Shown: piece by piece, positions 1 through 9,014 of the stretch | Numbering within the stretch: position 1 is the first letter of the stretch | How the letters are laid out: every line of letters starts with the position of its first letter | Assembly: GCA_038527485.1 (NCBI GenBank) | Contig: JBCBFT010000025.1 | Coordinates: forward strand, 3,081-67,080 | DNA: 64,000 nt | Source: JALEFZ01 sp038527485 | Lineage (GTDB): Bacteria > Bacteroidota > Bacteroidia > J057 | Direction of reading: 5' to 3' | Notes under the pieces: model-generated | Databases searched by the model: none | The model's input: the letters and a program-made list of their open reading frames with translations, nothing else | What the model was told of the DNA's origin: nothing | Program-made: the position numbers and the translations under genes

Positions 1-404
1 CCCTTGACGGACGCAAGAAGCGCCAACTGATCAAAGGGAACATGGTCGTATCCAAGTTGACCGATGTAAGTATTTACACAAAAACGGATAGCGAACCCTT
101 GGTCACTATTTTCAAATCGATTCATGAGCAATTTGGCTCAGAGCTTCCCGTAGAGAAAAAGAGCTCAAAAAATGAGTTGATGGGTTTCCTGGGGAAGGTA
201 CTGCCTGATTTCGATGAAGAGCGTGTGTACCCTTCCAATGTCAAAAAACTCATTTCATGGTATCATATCATGTTGGGGCTTGGAGTGGAATTCGTAGTCG
301 AAGACGAAGAAGAAAAGGAAGAGGGTGAGGAAGCTGCAGCCAATGAAGAAACAACCGAAGCAGCAGCAGAAGCAGAGGAAACGACACCTACTGAAGAAGA
401 ATAA
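1..404 (+). CDS. DUF5606 family protein, 5' truncated
   Basis: The open frame runs in from the left edge: the codons before the ATG at 42 read LDGRKKRQLIKGN, so that ATG is internal. The visible 134 residues match the pattern of the small DUF5606 proteins of Bacteroidota: a 'SLD..RR' stretch, then 'TDVSIYT', a lysine-rich middle and a very acidic Glu/Ala/Thr tail (from about residue 100). No enzymatic motif is visible and the molecular function of the family is not known to me. The acidic tail suggests a soluble cytoplasmic protein. The true start lies outside the window. Confidence 0.7.
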   Translation, partial: LDGRKKRQLIKGNMVVSKLTDVSIYTKTDSEPLVTIFKSIHEQFGSELPVEKKSSKNELMGFLGKVLPDFDEERVYPSNVKKLISWYHIMLGLGVEFVVEDEEEKEEGEEAAANEETTEAAAEAEETTPTEEE

Positions 405-460
405 TTTTCATCCTGCGGGAGGTTTAAAGAAGGCCTCCCCTTTCTATACACCTGCTGGAC

Positions 461-967
461 ATGGACCTTCCGCTTCATCCCTTTTTTGTACACTTCCCCG
501 TAGCCCTTCTGCTTGTCAGCGGCCTTGCGTACATCACAGCGATCTTTCAAGAACGTGCGTTTTATCAGCGTGCAGGATTCTTGTTGCATGTGGCGGGGAT
601 TTTGGGAAGCATTGCGGCCATCTTTACAGGTCGAGGAGCTGAAGCTGAAATTGTGCATACTGAGGCGATTCACCAGTTGGTAGAACTACATGAGAAGCTG
701 GCCTATATCATGGTATGGGTCTTGATTATGCTCCTTCTTTGGCAATACTTGAGAGGGGCTAAACAAACCAAAACGGAAATGGGTATCTTTGCCTTGGTTT
801 TTGTTGCTAATATGGGCCTCATGCTCTTTAGCTCTCATCTCGGTGGAGAAATGGTCTACAAAGAAGGAGCAGGCGTCTATCCTATGGAACCCGCATTGAA
901 AGCACAGTTTCAACAAGAACAAGAAGAAAAATATCCTCAAGAAAAGCAGGAGGTGATGCAGGAGTAA
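461..967 (+). CDS. Small integral membrane protein (DUF2231-like)
   Basis: This 168-residue protein has four predicted hydrophobic helices (about residues 8-28, 38-55, 78-95 and 108-127). Its N-terminus 'LPLHPFFVHFPVALLL' resembles the start of DUF2231-type membrane proteins, which carry an 'HP.hVHFPIALl' motif. The C-terminus is charged and Gln/Glu rich and probably cytoplasmic or periplasmic. DUF2231 proteins are often found near haem or redox genes, but no such partner is next to this one. It starts 56 bases after the DUF5606 gene and could be co-transcribed with it. The assignment rests on the N-terminal motif only. Confidence 0.6.
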   Translation: MDLPLHPFFVHFPVALLLVSGLAYITAIFQERAFYQRAGFLLHVAGILGSIAAIFTGRGAEAEIVHTEAIHQLVELHEKLAYIMVWVLIMLLLWQYLRGAKQTKTEMGIFALVFVANMGLMLFSSHLGGEMVYKEGAGVYPMEPALKAQFQQEQEEKYPQEKQEVMQE

Positions 968-1025
968 GTGCCAATAATTCAGAACCCCTTACCTTCATTC
1001 GCAGCCTCTCAAAATATATAGATCT

Positions 1026-1409
1026 ATGACACGCCTTATTTTCGGTTTATTCGCATTTTTCATTTTCCTTACGGGATGTACCGATAATCGCATCCAAACT
1101 TCCTTTTTTACCCAGGGAAACTGTGAAGCTTGTAAGCCTATCATTGAAGAAGCAGTAAAAAAAATACGTGGCGTCAAAGAAGCCGAATGGATCTATGAAT
1201 CCTCTGTAACAGTTGTCGTTTATGATACCTCAGCTGTGGATTTCAAGAAAATCCAAGAAGCTGTGTCAAAGGTGGGATTTGAGACGGCATATTTCCCTGC
1301 TGATGCGGAAGCTAAAAAGACACTACCTGCCTGCTGCCAAGAAGCTACAACTCGAGAGATAAAGCCTTTCATTCCTCTGCCTCCTGGTCACGGCATCGAG
1401 CAAAAATGA
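1026..1409 (+). CDS. Lipoprotein with heavy-metal-associated (HMA) domain
   Basis: The 127-residue product begins with a short signal peptide ending in a lipobox (FLTGC, Cys18), so it is probably a lipid-anchored envelope protein. Residues about 26-95 look like an HMA ferredoxin-like fold: 'GNCEACKPIIEEAVKKIRGVKEAEW' contains the CxxC metal site, followed by 'VVVYDTSAVDFKKIQEAVSKVGFETAYF'. A second Cys pair (CC) sits near residue 109. HMA domains bind Cu(I), Zn(II) or similar ions; the actual metal cannot be told from sequence. Its 3' end overlaps the 3' end of the convergent gene at 1369-1827. Confidence 0.75.
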   Translation: MTRLIFGLFAFFIFLTGCTDNRIQTSFFTQGNCEACKPIIEEAVKKIRGVKEAEWIYESSVTVVVYDTSAVDFKKIQEAVSKVGFETAYFPADAEAKKTLPACCQEATTREIKPFIPLPPGHGIEQK

Positions 1410-1827
1410 TAGGGGAAGATTCTTCTACGAAGTCAAACTCGATTTTGTAGTACTCCTCGTCTTTTGTTAAGCATTTCAGGAAGATTTTGGTACTATCGTC
1501 TGCCCAAACCACTGAAATACACTCTCTTAGTCGTTCCCCTTCATTTACACTAAAAAACTGATTCCTTGTTGTGTTCCAGTAAGGAGGGCCCATGTTCCCT
1601 TGTACCATTATCTCATTGTAGAACCGCTGATCCCGTCCAATAGAATCGCCACTCGAAAATGAAATGGGAAAATGGTAAGATCGAACTTTGATGTAACTCA
1701 ATCCTTGGTGCTTCTCATAAATAGTTTGGGTATTTAACTCCCAATACAACCGATCTTTCTCAAAAAAAAGAAAGGCTGCTAATCCAGTGCCTAGAAACCA
1801 TAGTATATGAATACTTCTTTTTCTCAT
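1369..1827 (-). CDS. Hypothetical membrane-anchored protein
   Basis: I do not recognise this 152-residue protein. It has one N-terminal transmembrane segment after a basic start (MRKRS, then a hydrophobic stretch to about residue 25), followed by a soluble domain with alternating beta-strand character. The frame is open back to 1857, but that upstream ATG lies inside the terminator hairpin of the preceding gene, so the ATG at 1827 is preferred. The last 41 bases overlap the end of the convergent HMA lipoprotein gene. Confidence 0.5.
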   Translation of the reverse strand: MRKRSIHILWFLGTGLAAFLFFEKDRLYWELNTQTIYEKHQGLSYIKVRSYHFPISFSSGDSIGRDQRFYNEIMVQGNMGPPYWNTTRNQFFSVNEGERLRECISVVWADDSTKIFLKCLTKDEEYYKIEFDFVEESSPIIFARCRDQEAEE

Positions 1828-1843
1828 GGCGTAAAATAAAAGA

Positions 1844-1866
1844 CCTCCCAAGCTCATCTTGGGAGG
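1844..1866 (-). terminator. Intrinsic terminator of the BNR/PKD gene
   Basis: A perfect 9-bp stem (CCTCCCAAG / CTTGGGAGG) closes a 5-base loop. On the minus strand it is followed by TCTTTTATTTT. It lies 17 bases after the stop of the 1884-5078 gene. Confidence 0.8.
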
Positions 1867-1883
1867 CTTTCCTGTGTTTTTTC

Positions 1884-4800
1884 TTATTGCTTACGGATAC
1901 GCTGGGTAAAGCTCCCTTTTGTATGCATCACTTTTACGAGATACATGCCTTGAGAAAGATTCGTCAAGTCTAGTTGATTGGATGCACTCTCCAGAATTTT
2001 CCGACCATTCAAATCTAAGACCTCTATGCTCTCTAGCCTAGCTTGTGAATCCGTACTCCTGATTGTCAAAACATCTTGGACTGGATTTGGGAAGATTTCC
2101 CATCCCAGCGTTACCTCTTCATCAACATTGACAGACGTTACGACTACTTGCTGAGACACTGTGTCTGTTCCACAGTCATTAGATACAACCAGCTGAACAG
2201 TATACTGTCCTGGGCTTGCGTAGGTATATGTCGGGGAAGCTAGTCCACTCGTATTTCCATCGCCAAAGTTCCATGAGTAGTTGGCAACATCTACACTTTG
2301 ATCGTTGAATGCCACCTCCAACTCATTGGGAGTGAAACCAAAAGCTGCGACAGGGACATCCGCCTCTGTGACAGTAATAACATTAGACGTGGGGCTTACA
2401 CAGCCTTTGGTAGACACCAACTGTAGACTATAATCACCTGCAACATCGACAGCCAATACTTGGTTTATCCCTCCTGTGTTCCACGAGTAATCATACCCTG
2501 TAGAGCCTGTCAGTAAAATGATTTGCTCCCCAGGACAGAGTGTAACGTCGTTACCGTTGGCAGCAATCATAGGCGCAGGCGGAAGGGGATTGACAACCAC
2601 ACTTGCGGGTGAGGAAATAGGACTCGTCGCAGAGCCATTGCCTACTGTCACTGTGTAATTCCCTGGATTTGTAACGGCAATAGTAGCAGAGGTCTCTCCT
2701 GTACTCCAAAGATAGCTAGCAAACTGTCCCTGTACACTTAGGGTAAGGGTATCTCCTTGACAAATCTCAAATGAATTGGATGTAGAGACGATTATCGGAG
2801 CAAAGAGTAAATTCTGCGTAAGAGAATCCAGAGGAAAGGTCATGATCGACCTTGCAAAGGTTCCGGCTATCAATTGTTTGGCTGCAAGGTCCATCTCTAG
2901 ATCGTACACTGGAATCGAGGGCATATTACTTCCGATTCGGTGCCAGTTATCCCCGCCATTCGCTGTGCCGTACACGCCTCCATCTGTTGCGACAAAGATC
3001 AGCTCATCTGATCCAGGATAAATATAGATATCGTTGACCGCTTGCGGCGGCAGATCACCCGAAATATCCTTCCATGTCGCGCCGTAGTCTTCTGTACGGT
3101 GAATGTGTGGAATAAATTCATTCCACTTATAGCCCGAGTGTGAGACAAATGCCCTTCCAGCTACTAGAGGTGAAGGTTTGACACACGTGACATATCGGTT
3201 AGGTAGATTCCCAGTGATATTGGTCCAGTTGGTTGCGCCATTGTCTTGCGTTACCCACACGTTTCCATCAGAAGTTCCCGCATAGATGACATCTGCTTCG
3301 ACGCCTGAAGGGTTCACTGTGCTGATGGTATGGTATCTTGGGCCAAAGATCACTCCGTCTGTCAAGTCCTGGCTAATAGGTGTCCAGTTTTGAAAAGGCC
3401 CACCCGTATTTTCCCAGATACGGTAAGTTCCCGTATACTGCGTATCAGCTCCAAATTCACTCAACACAAAAGGTTGGTCCCAATTGGTCCTGTCGCCTGG
3501 AGGAGGGCTATGATTGATGAAACTTTGTCCACCATCGAGTGTCGCTACAATGTTGCCATTTTGGGTTTCGGCATAAAATACAGCCGAATCAACAGGATCA
3601 AAACGCATTTGGAAGCCATCGCCTCCAAAGATCCGCGGCCAGTTATTGATATTTTGGGCATTCCCGCCTGTGGAGCCATTGTCCTGTGCCCCTCCGTAGT
3701 ATACGCCAGGCTTATGTGGATTGACTGCGACACGATAAAATTGGGTATTGGGAATATTCTCGATATCAGTCCAATTATCCCCTCCATTCACAGACTTGTA
3801 CAGCCCGCCATCCGTCGCCAGATAGATATGTCCATTAAGATCATATTGCAAATCGTGCTTATCTGCGTGTACCTCATAAGTGTACCAAGGAGGACCTGCC
3901 ATAGACCAGTTTGTTCCTCCATTTGTACTGCGATATAAATCTACTCCCAAGACAAATAGCTCATCGGGATTGGTGGGATTCACGCGTATCTGTCCAAAGT
4001 ACCATCCAAATCCTCCTGATACTCCTAAGGGCAAATCACCTGTCACATTGGTCCAACTCGACCCTCCGTTCAAAGTTTTGTAAATCCCTTCGAAGTAATA
4101 ATTGCTCCCTACCACCAATGCATACATGATCTGAGTATTGGGAGGGTAGACGGCAAATCCAATCCGTGACTGTTGTCCTGCGGGAAGACCTGTAGAAGGA
4201 TTGGTAAAGGTACTCCCGCCATTTGTAGAGCGCCAGATTTTGCTGTTAGGACCAACGCCGACACTCTCCTGATTGTTGCGGATGCGGTCCCAAGTAGCCA
4301 CGAGTAGATTGCCTGAATTGACGGGATCAAGTGCCAAATCAATGGCTCCTGCTTGATCAGAAGCAAATAAAATCTGGCTCCATGTATCTCCACCATTTAG
4401 GGACTTGTATAAGCCACGGTCATTGCTTCTGACAAAAGGCAATCCCATCGCAGCAGCGTAGATGATATTCGAGTTATTGGGATCTACTTCGATACGGGAA
4501 ATGATGCTCGCATCTTTCAAGCCTTTGAAGGTCCACGTTTGGCCTCCATTAGTACTTTTGTACACGCCATCTCCAATGAATGGATAGCCTGAGATGTTGT
4601 GATCTCCTGTCCCTACATAAATGGTCTCAGGATCGTTAGGATCTAGTGTGATCTCACTTATCGCAAGGAAGGCAAAATCGTCGAAGATCGGTGTCCAAGT
4701 AGTTCCTCCATCTGTCGTCTTGTGAATACCTCCTGCAGCTGAACCAACATAGATCGTATCAGGCTGGGTGGGGTGAATGGCAACGACATTGATCCGTCCA

Positions 4801-5078
4801 CCAATATTGCCAGGTCCTTCTGTAAGCCAAGCGCCATCCCATCCTTGAGGAGTAGCTTGGGCAGATTTCTGTGCGGGATTCATAAGCGCTTCCTTGTATG
4901 CACGGTAGTCAAAGCCTGCATCGGGATAACTTCTCATCAAAAAGAAATGATCCACAGGTTCCAGGAGTTTATTCTCTTTTGGCAGTAGCTGTTGTGGCTG
5001 GGGTTGCCAAAATGTACAGACTAGCCCTATTAAGACTAGAATCAGTAGCCCAGAAAGGTATAGGCGTGTTTTCTGCAT
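1884..5078 (-). CDS. Secreted BNR/sialidase-like repeat protein with PKD domain and T9SS sorting tail
   Basis: This 1064-residue protein has an N-terminal signal/anchor segment (about residues 5-24). A long array of beta-propeller repeats follows with the Asp-box signature of BNR/VPS10-like proteins (STNGGQTW, TTDGGTTW, KSLNGGDTW and variants, to about residue 740). Ig-like segments and a PKD domain come next (about 885-975, ending WNFGDGNTSG...YTVQLVVSNDCG). The last 75 residues form a type A T9SS C-terminal domain (FPNPVQDVLTI ... DLNGRKI ... LSQGMYLVKV). It should be exported by Sec and passed to the cell surface by the type IX system. No catalytic sialidase residues are evident, so a binding or photosystem-stability-like propeller is as likely as an enzyme. 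Confidence 0.85.
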   Translation of the reverse strand: MQKTRLYLSGLLILVLIGLVCTFWQPQPQQLLPKENKLLEPVDHFFLMRSYPDAGFDYRAYKEALMNPAQKSAQATPQGWDGAWLTEGPGNIGGRINVVAIHPTQPDTIYVGSAAGGIHKTTDGGTTWTPIFDDFAFLAISEITLDPNDPETIYVGTGDHNISGYPFIGDGVYKSTNGGQTWTFKGLKDASIISRIEVDPNNSNIIYAAAMGLPFVRSNDRGLYKSLNGGDTWSQILFASDQAGAIDLALDPVNSGNLLVATWDRIRNNQESVGVGPNSKIWRSTNGGSTFTNPSTGLPAGQQSRIGFAVYPPNTQIMYALVVGSNYYFEGIYKTLNGGSSWTNVTGDLPLGVSGGFGWYFGQIRVNPTNPDELFVLGVDLYRSTNGGTNWSMAGPPWYTYEVHADKHDLQYDLNGHIYLATDGGLYKSVNGGDNWTDIENIPNTQFYRVAVNPHKPGVYYGGAQDNGSTGGNAQNINNWPRIFGGDGFQMRFDPVDSAVFYAETQNGNIVATLDGGQSFINHSPPPGDRTNWDQPFVLSEFGADTQYTGTYRIWENTGGPFQNWTPISQDLTDGVIFGPRYHTISTVNPSGVEADVIYAGTSDGNVWVTQDNGATNWTNITGNLPNRYVTCVKPSPLVAGRAFVSHSGYKWNEFIPHIHRTEDYGATWKDISGDLPPQAVNDIYIYPGSDELIFVATDGGVYGTANGGDNWHRIGSNMPSIPVYDLEMDLAAKQLIAGTFARSIMTFPLDSLTQNLLFAPIIVSTSNSFEICQGDTLTLSVQGQFASYLWSTGETSATIAVTNPGNYTVTVGNGSATSPISSPASVVVNPLPPAPMIAANGNDVTLCPGEQIILLTGSTGYDYSWNTGGINQVLAVDVAGDYSLQLVSTKGCVSPTSNVITVTEADVPVAAFGFTPNELEVAFNDQSVDVANYSWNFGDGNTSGLASPTYTYASPGQYTVQLVVSNDCGTDTVSQQVVVTSVNVDEEVTLGWEIFPNPVQDVLTIRSTDSQARLESIEVLDLNGRKILESASNQLDLTNLSQGMYLVKVMHTKGSFTQRIRKQ

Positions 5079-5159
5079 GGGTTTGTTTTTGGGAATTATA
5101 TAGAAATATAGAAATAAATATAGAAGGGTACGAAAATATCTTAAGGAAAACCTATCTGT

Positions 5160-5238
5160 AGGACCATATTTAAAGCTTCAAACCTGCAAAAAGTTTGTGC
5201 TTTTTTGCTAGGTTTTCATGGATCCCCATAGGGCCTAG
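5160..5238 (+). repeat. R1 intergenic repeat, copy 1
   Basis: The core CTTCAAACCTGCAAAAAG followed by TTTGTGCTTTTTTGCTAG recurs in related form at 37396, 39069 (inverted), 53835 and 56300. The ends GGACCATA and ATAGGGCC are loosely inverted. It lies in the gap between two divergent genes. Confidence 0.6.
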
Positions 5239-5374
5239 TTTGTAGCCAACGTCATTTTTACTAAAATTTCTATCATATAACTTATTTTTTTACTAATTAT
5301 ATTTGGTTTTGCTAAAATTTTACCTCAATTTAGCTAACGAATTGAGTAATTGTCTAAAATTTATAGCATCCAAA

Positions 5375-6166
5375 ATGGCGAAGACTTACAGACCTAAATT
5401 AAGCCGGAGCGCCTCAAGGGCGTATGGATCTGGCACAATTGCGGGGGGAACAGGATCGGTTACCTCCTGGACAGGATCCTCCCCTGGAAATCTAAAGATC
5501 AGTTTTAAAGGGTTGGCTATTCTCGTAATAGCGGTTTTTGTGACTAACATCGCTACTCACTCATTGTTCAACCCTGCAATGGGAGCAGCTACAGATGGTC
5601 GTGCTAGTATTTCTAGCAGTGCGCCCTATAATTCCGATGGACCGAGTCTATATCTCATGGATGAGGCGAGTTTATTCGTCCATCAACCTGATGCCTTTGA
5701 AAAAAAGGTAAGAGAAATCAGCCGCATGCTCAATGTGGCCCCTGAGTGGCTCATGGCCGTGATGTACTCTGAATCAAAGTTTGATGCAGGGGTGAAGAAT
5801 TATAAGGGAAGTGGTGCGACTGGATTGATACAGTTTATGCCTATGACAGCCTCAGAAATGGGAGTTTCTCTGGATCGACTAGGAAGGATGGATCACTTAC
5901 AGCAGTTGGAGTATGTGTATATGTATCTGCAAACTGTGCGAGACCGATACGGTAATTTCGACGGATTGACCGAGCTTTATTTGGCCATCTTATATCCCAA
6001 AGCCATCAATCAGGAGTACTGCTACACACTATATGCATCCCCCAGCAAAAAGTACAAGCAAAACTCTGGCCTAGACGAAAATAAGGATGCACGTGTGACC
6101 GTGAGTGACATCGACAAGCGCATGCAACGTCTTTATCCACAAGCCTACATTGCCAAGCCTGCTTAA
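5375..6166 (+). CDS. Membrane-anchored lytic-transglycosylase-like protein
   Basis: The chosen ATG (5375) gives a 263-residue protein starting MAKTYRPKLSRS. The frame is open further upstream but that part has no start context. A Gly/Ser-rich basic N-terminus precedes one transmembrane segment (about residues 48-66). Residues about 105-225 resemble an SLT/lysozyme-like domain: 'APEWLMAVMYSESKFDA' carries the catalytic Glu, then 'GATGLIQFMPMTASEMGVS' and 'YLQTVRDRYG'. It probably cleaves or binds peptidoglycan in the periplasm. It stands alone, divergent from the BNR gene. The C-terminal 'ARVTVSDIDKRM' segment may be a further small domain. Confidence 0.75.
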   Translation: MAKTYRPKLSRSASRAYGSGTIAGGTGSVTSWTGSSPGNLKISFKGLAILVIAVFVTNIATHSLFNPAMGAATDGRASISSSAPYNSDGPSLYLMDEASLFVHQPDAFEKKVREISRMLNVAPEWLMAVMYSESKFDAGVKNYKGSGATGLIQFMPMTASEMGVSLDRLGRMDHLQQLEYVYMYLQTVRDRYGNFDGLTELYLAILYPKAINQEYCYTLYASPSKKYKQNSGLDENKDARVTVSDIDKRMQRLYPQAYIAKPA

Positions 6167-6461
6167 GTCAAAGCAAAGCTTATGGAATCACTTCGTTTAG
6201 TTTACGTCTGCCTTCTCGCTACTACATACTATTGTACATACTATTGAATACTATAGAAGAAAGCTTCCTTTTTTAAAGCACCTAGTATGTGAATGTTGGT
6301 TTACATCTCGCTTTATTGACTCTCTTCTACACCATATAACCAATATACGTACCCGTTCTTTTCAATCTTTGCGCTGTTTTACCTTTACTAATTTTATGGG
6401 GTTCAAAGTTGCCATAGGCTTTGGACCCTCTTTTATGCTACACCTTGAGACATAAGATCTC

Positions 6462-6498
6462 AGCCGAAATATTCCATTCAAATCTTTCGGCTTTCTTT
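6462..6498. terminator. Hairpin in the 6167-6589 gap
   Basis: AGCCGAAA (6462-6469) pairs with TTTCGGCT (6485-6492) and is followed by TTCTTT, so it reads as a weak terminator for the plus strand. Apart from this hairpin I see nothing in the 423-base gap between 6166 and 6590. Confidence 0.4.
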
Positions 6499-6589
6499 CC
6501 TCCGCTTATGACTGATGCCAAATATCAGCTCTAGAAAACATTTAGTGGGAGGCAAGTATTTACTCTACTTACAAAGGATTCTTTTCTCC

Positions 6590-6964
6590 TTATTTCATCA
6601 AAGATGATACATCCACTAGCATCCCATTAGGATCTTTCAGCAATAGTCTGCGCTGCCCATAAAATGTACCTGCCGGTGGTGCTACAATGTCATATCCTGC
6701 TTCTTGGGCTTTTTGATAAGTAAGCTCGACATCCTCTACCACAAATGTCGGATAAATCCCTGTGGGAGACACCTGAAAGTTTTCAGGCACCATCTCATGT
6801 GTACGGTCAATGATCCCTAACTCAAAAGACTGGGCTTCATCCCTGAGTTGGATGAACCAATCGCTGTCGAAATTGACGGCAAACCCAAAGAGTCGGACAT
6901 AAAAGTCCCGACTCCCTGGCAGATCGTCTGAGCAGATGTTGAACATCATTCTTTGAAGAGCCAT
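6590..6964 (-). CDS. VOC (glyoxalase/bleomycin-resistance) family protein
   Basis: This 124-residue protein is a single vicinal-oxygen-chelate module. It contains paired beta-alpha-beta-beta-beta units, with 'DLPGSRDFYVRLFGFAVNFDSDWFIQL' in the first and 'FVVEDVELTYQKAQEAGYDIVAPP...LLLKDPNGMLVDV' in the second. VOC proteins bind a metal or a small molecule; the substrate is not predictable. It starts 7 bases after the DAHP synthase gene and is the last gene of the aromatic operon, which suggests co-expression but not necessarily a role in that pathway. Confidence 0.8.
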   Translation of the reverse strand: MALQRMMFNICSDDLPGSRDFYVRLFGFAVNFDSDWFIQLRDEAQSFELGIIDRTHEMVPENFQVSPTGIYPTFVVEDVELTYQKAQEAGYDIVAPPAGTFYGQRRLLLKDPNGMLVDVSSLMK

Positions 6965-6971
6965 CTGCCTG

Positions 6972-8084
6972 CTAGTTGTTTAATGAATTTTCTGTCTTGA
7001 CCGTTTCATTCATGACATTGACCTGATGACGAATGGACTCTTGGTGAATCATCTTCAGGATCTCAGTCAATATATCCTCACTCAAGCCTCTGCTCTTTCC
7101 AAATAAGATCCGATCTTTGATGATCTCATCCCATCGGGAACGCTGAAGAATGGTGATGTTATTTTCTTTCTTGTACATCCCAATCTGACGGGCAATGTCC
7201 ATACGCTGGGCTAGTTTCTCTATCAAGATGTGGTCCAACTCATCTATAGATTCACGGAGTAGTTCCAGCTTATTGACAAATCCAGGATCATCACTGGCAT
7301 CCTGGCGATAGATAAGGTCATTCAGAATTTCTCCTAATCGTTCAGGCGTCACTTGCTGCTTGGCATCGCTCAGGGCTTTGTCAGGATTGATATGAGATTC
7401 TATCATCAAACCATTGAAGTTGAGGTCAAGGGCCTTTTGAGACAAAGGTTGAATCAAATCTCTTCTTCCCCCGATGTGGCTAGGATCACAAATAATCGGT
7501 ATCTCAGGGTGAAGACGACGCAATTCTACGGGAATCTCCCACATGGGACGATTGCGATATTTTTTCTCACCATGAACAGAAAAGCCACGGTGGATGGCAG
7601 CTAGCTTATGGATCCCTGCTCTATGTAAGCGCTCAAATGCACCAATCCAAAGCTTCAGATCTGGATTGACAGGGTTCTTAATCAATACAGGGATATCCAC
7701 TCCTTCGAGTGCATCAGCGATTTCCTGCACGCCAAAGGGATTAGTCGTCGTGCGCGCACCGATCCAGAGGATATCAATATTGGTGCGTAGGGCTTCATAA
7801 ACATGTTTTACATTTGCTACCTCCACACACACAGGCTTCCCGACGACTTCCCCAGCTTCCTTGATCCACTTCAGTCCCACACTACCGACGCCTTCAAAAG
7901 AATTGGGACGCGTACGGGGTTTCCAAATACCTGCCCGAAGGACATGCACATCGTGTTTGGCTACACCTTGAACCGAAGCCATCACCTGCTCGGGAGACTC
8001 TGCGCTACAAGGGCCTGCGATATTGAGCTGGTCCCCCAGACCTAGCCCCCATTCGCTAATAGGTGTAATCTTCATTTTATCCAT
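6972..8084 (-). CDS. Bifunctional 3-deoxy-7-phosphoheptulonate synthase / chorismate mutase type II
   Basis: The 370-residue protein fuses two steps of aromatic amino-acid synthesis. Residues about 15-260 are a DAHP synthase of the KDO8P-synthase-like class (AGPCSAES, GIWKPRTRP, IWIGARTT, IKNPVNPD, HRGFS, CDPSHIGGRRD), which joins PEP and erythrose 4-phosphate. Residues about 272-360 are an AroQ-type chorismate mutase helix bundle (LRESIDELDHILIEKLAQRMDIARQIG ... ILQRSRWDEII). This C-terminal fusion is common in Bacteroidota and usually gives prephenate feedback on DAHP synthase. It lies 66 bases after tyrA. A second in-frame ATG lies three codons downstream (8075). Confidence 0.93.
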   Translation of the reverse strand: MDKMKITPISEWGLGLGDQLNIAGPCSAESPEQVMASVQGVAKHDVHVLRAGIWKPRTRPNSFEGVGSVGLKWIKEAGEVVGKPVCVEVANVKHVYEALRTNIDILWIGARTTTNPFGVQEIADALEGVDIPVLIKNPVNPDLKLWIGAFERLHRAGIHKLAAIHRGFSVHGEKKYRNRPMWEIPVELRRLHPEIPIICDPSHIGGRRDLIQPLSQKALDLNFNGLMIESHINPDKALSDAKQQVTPERLGEILNDLIYRQDASDDPGFVNKLELLRESIDELDHILIEKLAQRMDIARQIGMYKKENNITILQRSRWDEIIKDRILFGKSRGLSEDILTEILKMIHQESIRHQVNVMNETVKTENSLNN

Positions 8085-8150
8085 TGTCGAGTTTGTATTC
8101 AGGATCTGAGCGAATCAAAAGCATGTGTTGGCTCTTTCCAGATCCAGTCT

Positions 8151-8993
8151 TTACTTCAATATTTTCTTAATCTTATTTGCCTTTTCCATCAACTGATACA
8201 CTTGATCGTAATCCGATTGCTGTATCAAATCTCTGAACTGCTGCATCTTGTTTAGGTACTCATCAAGTACATCTACTAGATTATTCGCATTCTGCTGGTA
8301 GATATCAGCCCACATCTTAGGGGAGCTTTTAGCCAGTCGTACTGTAGAGGCAAAGCCCCCACTTGCCAAATCAAATATATTGGCTTCACTCTGTTCTTTC
8401 TCCAAGACAGTCAACGCCAGCACAAAAGAAGAGATATGCGATACATGGGATACATAGGCGGCATGTACATCGTGGGCACGCGAATCCATGTGAGTCACCC
8501 GCATAAAAAGGCTTTTAAACAGTCTTTCGGCAAGTAAAAAGGCATCCGCATCACTGTCTTCTTTATCGCAGATAATCGCTGCCTTGTGCTGAAACAAATT
8601 ATTTATCGCCGCAGAAGGTCCTGAAAACTCTGTCCCAGCCATCGGATGGGCCAAGACCGCTCGCCGACGATTGGGATGGCCATGGATAATATGCGCAATC
8701 TCCGATTTGGTCGAACCCATATCGATGGCGACACCTCCTGGCCTCAGGTAGTCTAGGACAAGCGGAAACAAAGTCCCTAGGGCATTCACAGGCGTGGCAA
8801 GGACCACGACATCTGCCATCCTACATCCGTCTCTCAGATCTACAATCTCCTCTACCAATTCGAGGTCTAAGGCTTCTTTGGCATGCGCCTCGCTTTCCTC
8901 TACCCCCAGTAGGCTCGTAGCAAACCCATTGGATTTCAAATCCTTTGCCAGTGAGCCACCGATCAGGCCAAGTCCTATGATAGTGACGACCAT
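8151..8993 (-). CDS. tyrA: Prephenate dehydrogenase
   Basis: The 280-residue protein has an N-terminal Rossmann motif (GLGLIGGSLA, residues 7-16) and the prephenate dehydrogenase signatures 'DVVVLATPVNAL', 'DMGSTKSEI' and 'LAHPMAGTEFSGP'. The helical dimerisation domain follows (HAAYVSHVSHISSFVLAL, FASTVRLAKSSPKMWADI). It converts prephenate to 4-hydroxyphenylpyruvate with NAD(P)+. There is no ACT or chorismate mutase domain; the mutase is supplied by the neighbouring fusion. It is 21 bases downstream of the aminotransferase gene in the same operon. Confidence 0.93.
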   Translation of the reverse strand: MVVTIIGLGLIGGSLAKDLKSNGFATSLLGVEESEAHAKEALDLELVEEIVDLRDGCRMADVVVLATPVNALGTLFPLVLDYLRPGGVAIDMGSTKSEIAHIIHGHPNRRRAVLAHPMAGTEFSGPSAAINNLFQHKAAIICDKEDSDADAFLLAERLFKSLFMRVTHMDSRAHDVHAAYVSHVSHISSFVLALTVLEKEQSEANIFDLASGGFASTVRLAKSSPKMWADIYQQNANNLVDVLDEYLNKMQQFRDLIQQSDYDQVYQLMEKANKIKKILK

Positions 8994-9014
8994 TTCCTTA
9001 ATTCTTCTTTCGCA

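Noticed and set aside
3330..3938. 202-codon frame antisense to the BNR/PKD gene
   Set aside because: It is a mirror of a highly repetitive gene; no start context or domain.
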